A stretch of DNA of 64,000 bases from an uncultured Gammaproteobacteria bacterium (GCA_903862645.1 CAIOZF010000098.1:1-64000), one strand, 5' to 3'; counted from the first letter of the stretch, positions 9,301 through 18,958 are shown. The notes: generated from the sequence alone by a model not told the origin. Made by a program: numbers and translations.

Positions 9301-10728
9301 ATGGCAGTTGACTGTTTGAAGTTCTATATCAATGGCAAATGGCTGACTCCCGGCCCCAGAACCGTCCATCAAGTCATCAATCCCGCGACCGAAAAAATCT
9401 ACGCCAATATCAGCATGGGCAATGCCAGCGATGTGGATACCTCCGTTGCGGCTGCCCGCGCCGCGTTTCCGCTGTGGTCGCAGAGCAGCATTGAGGAGCG
9501 TATCACCATACTCGACAGGATAATCGCCGGCATCCAGGCCCGTGCCGAAGAACTGACAGTGGCGATCTCCAGCGAGATGGGCGCGCCTATCGCCTTCGCC
9601 CGCGCCGCACAGGTTGGCACCGGTATCGGCCACTTCGCAACCGCCCGCGAGATTCTGCGCCACTATGTATTCGAGAAAACCCGTGGCAATACCCGTATCG
9701 TCAAGGAGCCCATCGGCGTCTGCGGATTCATCACGCCGTGGAACTGGCCGCTGAATCAGGTCAGCTGCAAGGTGGCACCGGCTATCGCCACGGGTTGCAC
9801 CATGGTGCTGAAGCCAAGCGAGATGTCGCCGGTCAGTGCCTGCATTCTCGCCGAGATTATCGCCGAAGCCGGATTGCCTGCGGGAGTTTTCAACCTCATC
9901 AACGGCGACGGCCCGAGTGTCGGCGCTGCTATCGCGGCACATCCGGATATCGATCTGGTCTCCTTCACTGGCTCCACCCGCGCCGGACGCGAAGTCGCCA
10001 AAGCGGCGGCTCACAGCATCAAAAAGGTCACTCAGGAACTGGGTGGCAAGTCAGCCAACATTATTTTGAACGATGCAGATTTCCTGCGTGCGGTCAGCGG
10101 CGGAGTCAATGCTTGTTTTGGGAATTGCGGTCAGTCTTGCAATGCGCCGACCCGCATGCTGGTGCCGCGTGCGCGCCTGGCAGAGGCGATCGAGATCGCC
10201 AAAGCGGCCGGGGCGAAAGCAATCCCGGGAGACCCCAGCCTGGAGTCAACGCGCATCGGACCAGTGGTCAGCCGCGCTCAGTACGAGCGCATTCAGCAGC
10301 TGATTCGCAAAGCACTGGAAGAAGGCGCACAGGCCATCGTCGGCGGCCCAGGCAAGCCCGAGGGGTTGGAGACTGGCTTCTTCGTACGCCCCACCATTTT
10401 CGTCAATGCCACCAACAAGATGACGATTGCCCGTGAGGAAATCTTCGGCCCGGTACTGACGATCCTGGCCTACGAGGATGAAGAAGACGCGATCCGCCAG
10501 GCCAACGACACCGATTACGGCCTCTCCGGCTATGTCTCCGGGGAGCCGGAGCACGCCCGCCGCGTCGCCCGCCGCCTGCGCACAGGCATGGTTCACATCA
10601 ATGGCGCGAGCACCGACTTTGCGGCGCCATTTGGTGGCTATAAGCAGTCAGGGAATGGCCGGGAATGGGGAATCGAGGGGTTCGAAGAATTTCTGGAGAC
10701 AAAAGCCATCATGGGGTATGGCGTTTAA
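9301..10728 (+). CDS. NAD(P)-dependent aldehyde dehydrogenase
   Basis: 475 aa from ATG 9301 (GGAG about 9 nt upstream). Family motifs are in order: cofactor-binding FITPWNWP and LKPSE, Gly-rich FTGSTRAGREV, general base Glu246 in ELGGKS, catalytic Cys280 in GQSCNAPTR, and EIFGPVL. The DAVDxSV-like N-terminus and GFEEFLETK C-terminus place it with betaine/4-hydroxybenzaldehyde-type ALDHs of class DhaS/AldA. It oxidises an aldehyde to an acid; the substrate cannot be read from sequence. It looks monocistronic. Confidence 0.9.
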   Translation: MAVDCLKFYINGKWLTPGPRTVHQVINPATEKIYANISMGNASDVDTSVAAARAAFPLWSQSSIEERITILDRIIAGIQARAEELTVAISSEMGAPIAFARAAQVGTGIGHFATAREILRHYVFEKTRGNTRIVKEPIGVCGFITPWNWPLNQVSCKVAPAIATGCTMVLKPSEMSPVSACILAEIIAEAGLPAGVFNLINGDGPSVGAAIAAHPDIDLVSFTGSTRAGREVAKAAAHSIKKVTQELGGKSANIILNDADFLRAVSGGVNACFGNCGQSCNAPTRMLVPRARLAEAIEIAKAAGAKAIPGDPSLESTRIGPVVSRAQYERIQQLIRKALEEGAQAIVGGPGKPEGLETGFFVRPTIFVNATNKMTIAREEIFGPVLTILAYEDEEDAIRQANDTDYGLSGYVSGEPEHARRVARRLRTGMVHINGASTDFAAPFGGYKQSGNGREWGIEGFEEFLETKAIMGYGV

Positions 10729-10739
10729 GGCGACCTTGA

Positions 10740-10769
10740 CTGTGGGAGCGGGCAGGCCCGCTCCCACAG
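10740..10769. repeat. REP-like palindrome 1
   Basis: Perfect 14-bp arms (CTGTGGGAGCGGGC / GCCCGCTCCCACAG) around a 2-nt loop, between the convergent ALDH and slyD stops. The GTGGGAGC-GGGC core is the wording of Pseudomonas-type REP elements. It could also stop transcription from both sides. Confidence 0.8.
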
Positions 10770-10782
10770 GTAGAGTTAGGTC

Positions 10783-11274
10783 TCAGTGGTGATGATGATC
10801 ACCATGCGCATGCACATGCCCGTGGTCCATCTCTTCTTCGGTAGCGGCACGGACGCTGACGACTTCCACGTCGAAGTGCAGAGTCTGTCCTGCCATCTCG
10901 TGATTGCCATCGATGATCACCGTTTCGCCCTCCACCGACTTCACGGTGATGTGCTGGTGACCATGTTCGCCTTCGGCAGTAAACGTCATGCCGGGCTCAA
11001 TCTTGTCGACGCCACGGAACATGGATTTGTCGATGGTGTGAATCAGGTCCGGGTCAATCTCGCCGTACGCCAGCGCCGGCGGAATCACAGCCTTGAACTT
11101 GTCGCCCACTTTCTTGCCCTGCAGTTCGTTCTCGAGACCCTGGATGAGACCATGTGTCCCATGCAAGTACATCAGAGGTTCGCTGCCATCTGAGGAGTCC
11201 AGGACTTCTCCGCCGTCGTTCTTGAGTGTGTAGAGGATCTCCACTACCGTATTCTTGCCTATTGTCATTGTCAT
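10783..11274 (-). CDS. slyD: FKBP-type peptidyl-prolyl isomerase SlyD
   Basis: 163 aa; AGGA 7 nt before ATG 11274. The FKBP half-domains (residues 1-68 and 130-150) flank an IF chaperone insert (about 70-125), as in SlyD. PLMYLHGTHGLIQGLE and the histidine-rich tail HGHVHAHGDHHHH are diagnostic. SlyD is a cytosolic prolyl isomerase and Ni2+-binding metallochaperone for hydrogenase or urease maturation; the tail here is shorter than in E. coli. No hydrogenase gene is in the window. Confidence 0.93.
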   Translation of the reverse strand: MTMTIGKNTVVEILYTLKNDGGEVLDSSDGSEPLMYLHGTHGLIQGLENELQGKKVGDKFKAVIPPALAYGEIDPDLIHTIDKSMFRGVDKIEPGMTFTAEGEHGHQHITVKSVEGETVIIDGNHEMAGQTLHFDVEVVSVRAATEEEMDHGHVHAHGDHHHH

Positions 11275-11356
11275 GAGTCAGTCCTGGCTTCGAGTTATCT
11301 GATATTTTCAACCGGGGCGTCATTATAAGGAATTGAAGTCGCGGCGAAAGAGCCAA

Positions 11357-11629
11357 TCACGATTTATAACTGTCGCCAAAACGTGCCTGCAGACGGCGCA
11401 TCCCGCCGAGCCAGCGCTCATAATCCGTCGCTTTGCGTTGCATATAGGTGAGCACTTCGGGATGCGGCAGCACCAAAAAGTGCTCCTGTTCCAAGGCCTC
11501 AATGACCGTCTGTGCCAGCGCAGCGGGTTCCAGCATGCCGTCGACCCCCGCCACACTGGAGCCACGCCCAGTCATCTGGGAGCGCACCGCCTGCGGACAC
11601 AACACCGACACCTTGTCTTTGATCTGCAT
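11357..11629 (-). pseudogene. Internally deleted short-chain dehydrogenase (SDR) remnant
   Basis: An 90-aa frame with a proper start (AGGGGG before ATG 11629). It begins MQIKDKV, the usual first residues of an SDR before the TGxxxGxG motif. It then jumps straight to VSVLCPQAVRSQMTG and a C-terminal end (ATDYERWLGGMRRLQ) typical of SDRs. The whole Rossmann fold, glycine motif and YxxxK active site are missing, about 160-170 residues. The join at K-V suggests recombination at a short AAGGTG microhomology (inference). It cannot be a working dehydrogenase. Confidence 0.75.
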
Positions 11630-11690
11630 GAGTCCCCCTAATTTCTTAATTGTTCTTGTTGCCGTTCGGGGTGGCAGGCATGGGGAATCA

Positions 11691-11757
11691 GGACACGCCG
11701 TGAATACGTCCATGTAGGCTCGCTTTCGCCATCCACGGATGGGTTCACGGCGTGTCC
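11691..11757. repeat. 67-bp palindromic intergenic element
   Basis: Perfect 14-bp terminal inverted arms (GGACACGCCGTGAA / TTCACGGCGTGTCC) enclose 39 nt that can pair partly. It sits between two decayed genes. The layout and sequence resemble abundant REP/BIME-like intergenic repeats of marine gammaproteobacteria; that resemblance is from memory. Only one copy is seen in the window. Confidence 0.7.
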
Positions 11758-11819
11758 AACCCAGCGCTAACCGTCACACAGACCGTGATACGGAGTACTG
11801 ACAATATAAAAAAACAACA

Positions 11820-12518
<699 letters not shown>

Positions 12519-12695
12519 TTAGACACCCGCCGCGCAGCACTCACAGTGGAATCGCCTCAGCCTGTCGCAGGATGGAATTACTCGGTAGACAGAGGCAATT
12601 CAGCCCGTGAACGGACAGTTGGGTGTGGCGTCATAATTGGACAATTGTGCTATACTTGCCAAGCTAAAAAACTCACTATCAAGGGAGACATAAAA

Positions 12696-14822
12696 TTGAA
12701 TAACAAGAGTGTACACAGCACATCATTCCACGGTGTTGCACCCCGCCTGCTTGCCTTGTCATGCGCTGCAGCAATGTCTGTACTGACGGCTCCGTCCGTC
12801 ATGGCGCAACCCGCATCAGGCCAGCCAGAAGTTGAAGAGATCATGGTGACTTCCTCCACAAGAAGACCCGAATCTCTTGCCACCATCAATGCCAGCGTTG
12901 GCGTCCTCTCCAATGAGGAACTGCGTCTGGTCAACCATCAACACATTCAGGAAGTCGCCAACCGTCTGGCCGGCGTGAACATCAACCGCAACAATGGTCA
13001 GGAGAGCCTCACTGCCATCCGCTCCCCCGTGCTGACCGGCGCCGGTGCCTGTGGTGCCTTCCTGCTGGCAGAACAGGGTATCCCTTTGCGTGCTGCGGGC
13101 TTCTGTAACGTCAACGAGTTGTTCGACGCCAACAGTGAAAACGCTTCCCGCATCGAAGTCATCCGTGGCCCAGCCACTGCTTACTACGGCTCCAATGCCG
13201 TGCACGGCATGATCAACGTCGTTCTGCCTGACCCGGAAGAAGGCGGCGAGCTGACGCTCGAAGCAGGCCCGCGCGGTTCAACGCGCATCAACGGCACAGT
13301 GGGCATGGATTACGGTAACTTCAAACACATGTTCCTGGCCAATGGCGCGACCGAGAACGGCTGGCGGGACAACAGCGGCTTCGATCAGCAAAAGCTGTCC
13401 TGGCGCTACCAGTACACCACGGCCGGCGGCTACGCTCTGGACGGTGGCTTTACTGTCACCAACCTGAACCAGGAAACAGGTGGCTACGTCGAAGGCAAAG
13501 ACAACTACAAGAATGATGCATTGCGCGATACCAACCCGAACCCCGAGGCTTACCGGGACAACCAGAGCATGCGCGCCTGGACTCGTATCACCAAGGAGCT
13601 GGCCAATGGCTGGCAAGTTGTCGCCACGCCTTACTACCGCAAGGCTGACCTGAACTTCATCCAGCACTTCCTGCCGGGCCTGCCCACGGAAGACAACCAG
13701 CACACCAGCTTTGGCGTGCAGACCGCTGGATACCGCGACCTGAGCGACGACACAATGATCTCCTTCGGACTTGATCTGGAAGCCACCGACGGCAGACTGT
13801 TGCAACAGCAGCGCTTCACGACAGTAGGCTCTGCGGCATTGCGTGCGCAGATCCCGATCGGCAAGCACTACGACTACGAAGTAGAAGCCACCCAGATCGC
13901 CCCGTTCGCACATATGGAACACAGCTGGGGCAACGGGCTGGATATCTCCCTCGGCCTGCGCTATGAGCGGATGGAATACGACTACGACAACCAGATGCTG
14001 ACTGGCCGCACCAACGACAAAGGCGTTGCCTGTGGCTTCGGCGGCTGTCGCTACAATCGTCCTGCGGATCGCTCCGACACTTTCGGTAACTGGGCACCCA
14101 AACTGGGCCTGCGCTACAACCTCAATGACAACCACAACGTGCAGTTCCGCATGAACAAGGGTTACCGTGCACCCCAGGCCACCGAGATGTACCGTCTGCA
14201 GAACACGCAAAGCGTTGCGGATCTGGAGGCCGTGGAAATCGACAGCGTTGAACTGGGCATGGAAGGCGGTCAAGAGGGCTGGAATTACGCAGTCACTGCT
14301 TACTACATGGACAAAGACAACGAAATCATTACCGACAGCGCCCGCCTCAACCTCAACAACAGCCATACGAAGCACCGTGGTCTGGAGGTCTCCGGCAGTC
14401 TGGATCTGGCGGAGGACTGGACTGTGGCCACAGCCTATAACTTTGCCCGTCACACCTACGAGAACGACGAACTCTCTGGCGGCGTGAATATCAACGGCAA
14501 CGACGTAGACACCGCACCACGACGCTTCGGCAGCGCACAGCTGCAGTGGGATGCGACCGAGACTCTCTTCGCTGAACTTGAATGGGCGAACTCTGGCGCC
14601 TACTACTCCAACCCGGAGAACAAGAACCGCTACGATGGCCACAACATTATCAACCTGCGTGCCCGCTGGAACGTCCGCTCCGACGTGACTCTATCTTTGA
14701 ATGTGTTGAACCTGACGGATGAGAAATACGCAGAACGCGCCGACTTCTCCTTCGGAAACGACCGTTACTTCCCGGGTGAGCCGCTACGCGCGTTCTTCTC
14801 CGTGAACTGGAAGTACCTCTAA
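12696..14822 (+). CDS. TonB-dependent outer-membrane receptor
   Basis: 708 aa from TTG 12696, chosen because AAGGGAG lies 8 nt upstream and a signal peptide follows (ALSCAAAMSVLTAPSVMA, then AQPASG). A TonB-box/plug start (EEIMVTSSTRR) is followed by the plug domain with IEVIRGPATAYYGSNAVHGMINV, then a long beta-barrel with alternating aromatic strands ending in the canonical terminal Phe-rich strand (AFFSVNWKYL). Two Cys in the plug (GACGAF, AGFCNV) may form a disulfide. Ligand unknown; it has no adjacent periplasmic binding protein or Fur-box that I can identify. Confidence 0.9.
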   Translation: MNNKSVHSTSFHGVAPRLLALSCAAAMSVLTAPSVMAQPASGQPEVEEIMVTSSTRRPESLATINASVGVLSNEELRLVNHQHIQEVANRLAGVNINRNNGQESLTAIRSPVLTGAGACGAFLLAEQGIPLRAAGFCNVNELFDANSENASRIEVIRGPATAYYGSNAVHGMINVVLPDPEEGGELTLEAGPRGSTRINGTVGMDYGNFKHMFLANGATENGWRDNSGFDQQKLSWRYQYTTAGGYALDGGFTVTNLNQETGGYVEGKDNYKNDALRDTNPNPEAYRDNQSMRAWTRITKELANGWQVVATPYYRKADLNFIQHFLPGLPTEDNQHTSFGVQTAGYRDLSDDTMISFGLDLEATDGRLLQQQRFTTVGSAALRAQIPIGKHYDYEVEATQIAPFAHMEHSWGNGLDISLGLRYERMEYDYDNQMLTGRTNDKGVACGFGGCRYNRPADRSDTFGNWAPKLGLRYNLNDNHNVQFRMNKGYRAPQATEMYRLQNTQSVADLEAVEIDSVELGMEGGQEGWNYAVTAYYMDKDNEIITDSARLNLNNSHTKHRGLEVSGSLDLAEDWTVATAYNFARHTYENDELSGGVNINGNDVDTAPRRFGSAQLQWDATETLFAELEWANSGAYYSNPENKNRYDGHNIINLRARWNVRSDVTLSLNVLNLTDEKYAERADFSFGNDRYFPGEPLRAFFSVNWKYL

Positions 14823-14832
14823 GCAACTGATG

Positions 14833-14866
14833 TGATGTGTGAGCGGGCCTGCCCGCTCACACATCA
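14833..14866. repeat. REP-like palindrome 2
   Basis: Perfect 16-bp arms around a CT loop, sharing the GAGCGGGC core with REP-like palindrome 1. It starts 11 nt after the TonB receptor stop, so it may also act as that gene's mRNA 3' end. Confidence 0.78.
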
Positions 14867-14895
14867 GATACACGCAAATCGTCACTCAATCTGGC

Positions 14896-14901
14896 TATAA
14901 T
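14896..14901 (+). promoter_or_regulatory. -10 TATAAT positioned for a leaderless nudL mRNA
   Basis: A perfect TATAAT ends 7 nt before the nudL ATG, so initiation would fall at or next to the start codon. The -35 region is weak. Confidence 0.4.
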
Positions 14902-14908
14902 CCCGCCC

Positions 14909-15556
14909 ATGACGATTCCAGAACCCCACCAGGATGACATGCTGCTGCAGGCGCTACTGCGTTACTTCGAGCAGTCACCGTCGGCACATTCGCCCATCCT
15001 GCACCCCGACCAAAGCATCAATCGCCTCATCAATTCGCCGGAGTTGCCCGAAGAGAACTTTCGACACGCGGCCGTGCTGATCCCCGTTGCCTGCGCCGAA
15101 AGCGGCAGCAGCGTCATCTTCACCCTGCGTACCGAGCATCTGAGCAGCCATGCCGGCCAAGTGAGTTTTCCAGGCGGAACCCGTGAAGATGGCGACATCA
15201 GCCTTGAACATACGGCGCTGCGGGAAAGTGAGGAGGAAATCGGCTTGCAGCCTGAGGCAGTACGGATCATCGGGCGGCTCGGCAATCTACTGATGCCCTC
15301 GGGTTACTGCGTCACACCAGTGGTGGGACTGTTTGTCGCCGACACGCCGCTGATACCGTCACCACGCGAGGTCGCGGAAATCTTTGCAGTGCCGACTGCA
15401 ATTGCGCTGAACCCAGCCAGTTATCGGCGCTCGTCAATGCTGTATGGGGACTTGGAAAGGGAAGTGCTGGAGTTCCATCATGACGGTTATCGTATCTGGG
15501 GAGCGACCGCGACCATGCTGCACCACCTGGCAATGGAGCTCTCGCGGCAGTCATAA
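14909..15556 (+). CDS. nudL: CoA pyrophosphatase, Nudix family
   Basis: 215 aa. It has the NudL/YeaB signature: FTLRTEHLSSHAGQVSFPGG (UPF0035 motif) feeding into the Nudix box GGTREDGDISLEHTALRESEEEIG, with the metal-binding RESEEE helix. It cleaves CoA and related dinucleotides to phosphopantetheine and adenosine-3',5'-bisphosphate, or acts in housecleaning. No Shine-Dalgarno is visible before ATG 14909; instead a TATAAT sits 7 nt upstream. Confidence 0.88.
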   Translation: MTIPEPHQDDMLLQALLRYFEQSPSAHSPILHPDQSINRLINSPELPEENFRHAAVLIPVACAESGSSVIFTLRTEHLSSHAGQVSFPGGTREDGDISLEHTALRESEEEIGLQPEAVRIIGRLGNLLMPSGYCVTPVVGLFVADTPLIPSPREVAEIFAVPTAIALNPASYRRSSMLYGDLEREVLEFHHDGYRIWGATATMLHHLAMELSRQS

Positions 15557-15571
15557 CGACCTATTTTGTTC

Positions 15572-16414
15572 TCAGTTTCCCCGCAGCAGTTCCCGCTCCT
15601 CGGCACTGACGCCCGACTGAGTTTCCGGTGGCGCGTGGCAGACGCGATTGCGGCCGTTAGCCTTGGCGTGAAACAACCAGGAATCCGCACGATGCAGAAA
15701 CTTGCTGGGGTCGTCCCGATCTGTCGGCAAATAGGCATCCACACCGAAACTTGCTGTCACTGCCACGGGCTGATCGTCACAGTGCAGAGTGGACTTCTGA
15801 ATCTTGTCGCGCAGGCGGTTAGCCAGCAGGATACCGGCGGGCAAGGGAGTATCGGGCAGTACGATCGCGAATTCCTCGCCGCCGTAGCGACAGGCTATAT
15901 CGAGTTTGCGGATGGTGCCCGCAACCAGCCGGGCGATGTGGACCAGTGAGGTATTGCCGAACTCGTGCCCCCAGCGATCGTTGAAGATCTTGAAATTGTC
16001 CAGATCCAGCATGATTAGCGACATCGGCTTGAGTGAGCGACGAGTGCGCTCCATCTCCAACTCCATGACCTGCATGAAATGGCGGTAGTTGTAGAGACCA
16101 GTCAGTTCATCGGTGCGCACCAGTGCCGAGAGAGCCTTTGCCTCTGAGCGCAACTTATCTAGCTCGGCAAGAAACACGCAGGAGGGATCGCCCAGCGGGC
16201 ATATGAGCTGCTTCTCTGAAGGCTTTGTACTCTGCACAGTACGACGCGTTATGTTCTCGGAATTTGGCAAAACTTGGCCCTCGATCCTATGGCTCAGCGC
16301 TTCTGCGCCAACTTTGATGCCCGGATACCCCTGATACTCTGCTATCGACTCGCCCGCGCAAGACTGAAGCAGATCTGTACTTTTCGCGTCAAATCGTCTC
16401 AATCCGTTCAGCAC
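15572..16414 (-). CDS. GGDEF domain diguanylate cyclase
   Basis: 280 aa from a GTG at 16414, 7 nt after the stop of the DASS symporter gene, implying coupled translation; no strong Shine-Dalgarno. The N-terminal 110 residues are non-conserved with no membrane segment. The GGDEF domain runs about 100-265: TDELTGLYNYRHF, LDNFKIFNDRWGH and the active-site RYGGEEF. It should make cyclic-di-GMP from two GTP. The intact GGEEF supports activity; no I-site RxxD is clearly seen before it. The input signal is unknown. Confidence 0.88.
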   Translation of the reverse strand: MLNGLRRFDAKSTDLLQSCAGESIAEYQGYPGIKVGAEALSHRIEGQVLPNSENITRRTVQSTKPSEKQLICPLGDPSCVFLAELDKLRSEAKALSALVRTDELTGLYNYRHFMQVMELEMERTRRSLKPMSLIMLDLDNFKIFNDRWGHEFGNTSLVHIARLVAGTIRKLDIACRYGGEEFAIVLPDTPLPAGILLANRLRDKIQKSTLHCDDQPVAVTASFGVDAYLPTDRDDPSKFLHRADSWLFHAKANGRNRVCHAPPETQSGVSAEERELLRGN

Positions 16415-16421
16415 GATGCGG

Positions 16422-18152
16422 TCAGCGCCGCGCCCAATCCGGTATCGGCCCGAGCAGATCGAAGGAAAGATGCCCGATCGTGTACACGAACAGCGTTACC
16501 AGAATAACAGCTATGGTGTCCAGCCAGAATCCTGCCCACACCATTTTCATAATAGGCACTCGACCGGTGCCGTAGACAATCGCATTCGGCGGTGTCGACA
16601 CCGGCAGCATAAAACCACAGGATGCCGCCACCGCAGCCGGAATCATCAGCAGCAACGGCGATACTTCGATAGCTTGAGCGAGACTGCCCATGATGGGCAT
16701 CGCCATGGAGGCGGTGGCAGTGTTCGAGGTCAATTCCGAAAAAACGGTAATGAATGACACCACGCTCATCACAATTGCCAGCGGATTGGCATCGGCCAGC
16801 AGTGTCTCGAAGACATCCGCCAGATAACCTGAAAGCCCGGACACGGCAAATCCTTTCGCCATTGCCAGCCCGCCACCAAACAGCAGCAGGATGCCCCACG
16901 GCACCTGTTTGGCGGCACTCCAATCCAGCAGAAAGCCACCCTTCGCCTTGCTTGCGGGAATGATGAACAGCAACATCGCCATCGCGATAGACACCGTGCC
17001 ATCATCGGCAAAAGCCCCAACTGGTGATACACCGAACTTCTCCAGCACCACATCGAGCCAGTGACTCCACCCGTAGATATCGATGTCGGCGCCCAGCAGG
17101 CGTTCGCTGCGTGTCATCCACAGCAAGGCCACAGCGAGGAACACCCAGGCCACTTTTTTCTCTTCATTGCCCATCGGCCCCAGCGCCCTGATCTCACCCT
17201 GGATATAGTCTTTGCCGCTGAACGGGGTAGTGGTGGGTAGTGGGTAAAGGATCTTGCTGAGCAGGAACCAGGTCAGCAAGGTAAAGGCCAGTGCCAGCGG
17301 GAAGGCGAACATCATCCACGACGCGAAGGTGATCGGAGGGGCCTCGGGAAACAACTGCCCCAGCTGAGTCACCAGCACGCCATTGGTCGGTGTGCCGATG
17401 AGTGTCGCCATGCCGCCCATCGACGCGGCATAGGCAATACCCAGCATCAGCACAAGGCCGAAGTTGGGAGCCCTGATGTCGACAGTGCCCCCGGACTCGA
17501 CGATGCCTCGATTGAGCTCTTCGTAAAGAACGATCAGCGAGAGCCCCATCGGCATCATCATCATGGTGGTCGCGGTGTTGGAGAGCCACATCGACAGGAA
17601 CCCGGTAGCGACCATGAACCCGAGCACCAGACGCTGGGGCTGTCCGCCGATCAGTGCAAGGATGTGCAGCGCGATGCGTTTATGCAAATTCCATTTTTCC
17701 ACCGCAATCGCGATCAGGAAGCCCCCCAGGAACAGGAAGATCAACGAGTCCATGTACTGGCTGGCCGCGTTCGGAAACATGATGTCCAGATCGGATGGTT
17801 CAAGGCCTCCACGCAGTGTGGTCTGGGAGAAATCAATCTGGTTGCTGGCATCGCGGAAACCCCCGCGCATGATGCCAAGCAGAGGGAACAGGACAATCGG
17901 CAACAGCGAGGTCACCGGGATGGGAATGGCCTCGCTAATCCACCAGACAGCCATGAGCACCAGCACAGCGAACATACGGGTGACCAGCGGGTTGGCGGGG
18001 TCCAGATCCACGAACAACAGAATGAAGACAAACAGCCCCGCGCCCAGCCACAGACCGATCTTGCTGCGCAAAGGCACAGGCTCGGCTGCTGCAACAGACA
18101 GTGTGGAAGACTTGGCAGGGCTGGCAGATGTATCAGTGGGTTGCGTGCTCAT
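16422..18152 (-). CDS. DASS (SLC13) family sodium/anion symporter
   Basis: 576 aa, about 12-14 hydrophobic segments. It has the two repeat-related Ser-Asn-Thr motifs that build the Na+/carboxylate site (SNTATTMMMMP and SNTATASMAMP), the IPIPVTSLLPIVLFP stretch and GTPTNGVLV. Family members import succinate, other dicarboxylates, citrate or sulfate with Na+. A 40-residue Ser/Thr/Ala N-terminal tail is longer than usual. It is followed directly by the GGDEF gene in an apparent operon, and preceded by a dienelactone-hydrolase remnant. Confidence 0.92.
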   Translation of the reverse strand: MSTQPTDTSASPAKSSTLSVAAAEPVPLRSKIGLWLGAGLFVFILLFVDLDPANPLVTRMFAVLVLMAVWWISEAIPIPVTSLLPIVLFPLLGIMRGGFRDASNQIDFSQTTLRGGLEPSDLDIMFPNAASQYMDSLIFLFLGGFLIAIAVEKWNLHKRIALHILALIGGQPQRLVLGFMVATGFLSMWLSNTATTMMMMPMGLSLIVLYEELNRGIVESGGTVDIRAPNFGLVLMLGIAYAASMGGMATLIGTPTNGVLVTQLGQLFPEAPPITFASWMMFAFPLALAFTLLTWFLLSKILYPLPTTTPFSGKDYIQGEIRALGPMGNEEKKVAWVFLAVALLWMTRSERLLGADIDIYGWSHWLDVVLEKFGVSPVGAFADDGTVSIAMAMLLFIIPASKAKGGFLLDWSAAKQVPWGILLLFGGGLAMAKGFAVSGLSGYLADVFETLLADANPLAIVMSVVSFITVFSELTSNTATASMAMPIMGSLAQAIEVSPLLLMIPAAVAASCGFMLPVSTPPNAIVYGTGRVPIMKMVWAGFWLDTIAVILVTLFVYTIGHLSFDLLGPIPDWARR

Positions 18153-18215
18153 CGATCTTCTCTTTTCGACCTGTTCTTGTTGTTCCAGCGGTGTTCGCCG
18201 CGACTGCGGAGAGGA

Positions 18216-18463
18216 TCAGTCCGCCTGCCAGGGCTCTTCGACAGCGCCCCTGGGACTTTTGAAAAGTTCAGCAAGAAATTGGCAATGATCCGTTGCGCCC
18301 CGTCGTTGGCCAGCTGGTTGTAAACCGTTCCCTGCCCATGATCATTCGCTGCCGGGTTCGTGAACGCGTGCGAGGCTGCAGCTCGGTGGCCGTCTCGTCC
18401 GAGGCGAAATGGCACTGCCAGTGGCGTGTCACCATCCCGGCAGTCGATGTACTCGGTCTTCAA
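18216..18463 (-). pseudogene. Dienelactone hydrolase family remnant with the middle deleted
   Basis: The frame opens at TTG 18463 with KTEYIDCRDGDTPL, the usual DLH N-terminus. After about 20 residues it passes to SHAFTNPAANDHG and TVYNQLANDGAQR, the conserved C-terminal His region (HAFTNP). The true C-terminus (QFLAELFKSP) then continues in another frame to TGA 18216-18218. The nucleophile Cys and Asp regions, about 160 residues, are absent. The track ORF (18149-18463) runs on out of frame into the symporter start. Confidence 0.68.
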
Positions 18464-18478
18464 CCAGTCTCCGGCAGT

Positions 18479-18958
18479 TCAGAGCTTCGCCAGTATTGCG
18501 TCCGCAGCGCTCTCTACGATGCCACCGGCAGGTTCAACTGCCAGATGGGTCACCACACCTTTGTCGACGATCATGGCGTAGCGCTTGCTACGGATACCCA
18601 TGCCGAATCCGGTGGCATCCAGCTCCAACCCGACTGCCTTGGTGAAGACACCGTTGCCGTCGGCCAGCATGATCAATTCCTCGGCGTTCTGGGACTTGCC
18701 CCAGGCGCCCATCACAAAAGCATCGTTGACAGCCAGGCAGACGATAGAATCCACGCCCTTCGCCTTGATCTTGTCTGCCAGCACTACATATCCAGGAAGA
18801 TGTGTCACTGTACAGCCGGGCGTAAACGCGCCTGGCACAGCAAACAACACCACTTTTTTGCCGGCAAAGATGGCCTCGGAAGTGATGTCTTGCGGGCCTT
18901 TCTCGCCCATGATTTTGAACGTGGTGGCTGGAATCTTGTCGCCGATTGCAATAGTCAT
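18479..18958 (-). CDS. Peroxiredoxin, Prx5/AhpE-like
   Basis: 159 aa, thioredoxin fold. The peroxidatic Cys49 is in VPGAFTPGCT (P-x-x-x-T/S-x-x-C), with a second Cys74 in SIVCLAVNDAFVM. It belongs to the Prx5 group (TIAIGDKIPATTF start, GFGMGIRSKRYAMIVDKGVV). It reduces H2O2 and organic peroxides using glutathione/glutaredoxin or thioredoxin in the cytosol. The family normally has PVPGAFTPTCS; here Ala and Gly replace the flanking residues. Monocistronic. Confidence 0.92.
   Translation of the reverse strand: MTIAIGDKIPATTFKIMGEKGPQDITSEAIFAGKKVVLFAVPGAFTPGCTVTHLPGYVVLADKIKAKGVDSIVCLAVNDAFVMGAWGKSQNAEELIMLADGNGVFTKAVGLELDATGFGMGIRSKRYAMIVDKGVVTHLAVEPAGGIVESAADAILAKL

Noticed and set aside
12620-12660. 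Short inverted repeat AATTG-GA-CAATT and TATACT before the TonB receptor as operator and promoter
   Set aside because: No convincing -35 at proper spacing and no Fur-box match; left out as too weak.
13278-14642. 454-aa minus-strand ORF opposite the TonB receptor
   Set aside because: Val/Ala-rich antisense shadow of a conserved barrel; no ribosome-binding site or domain.
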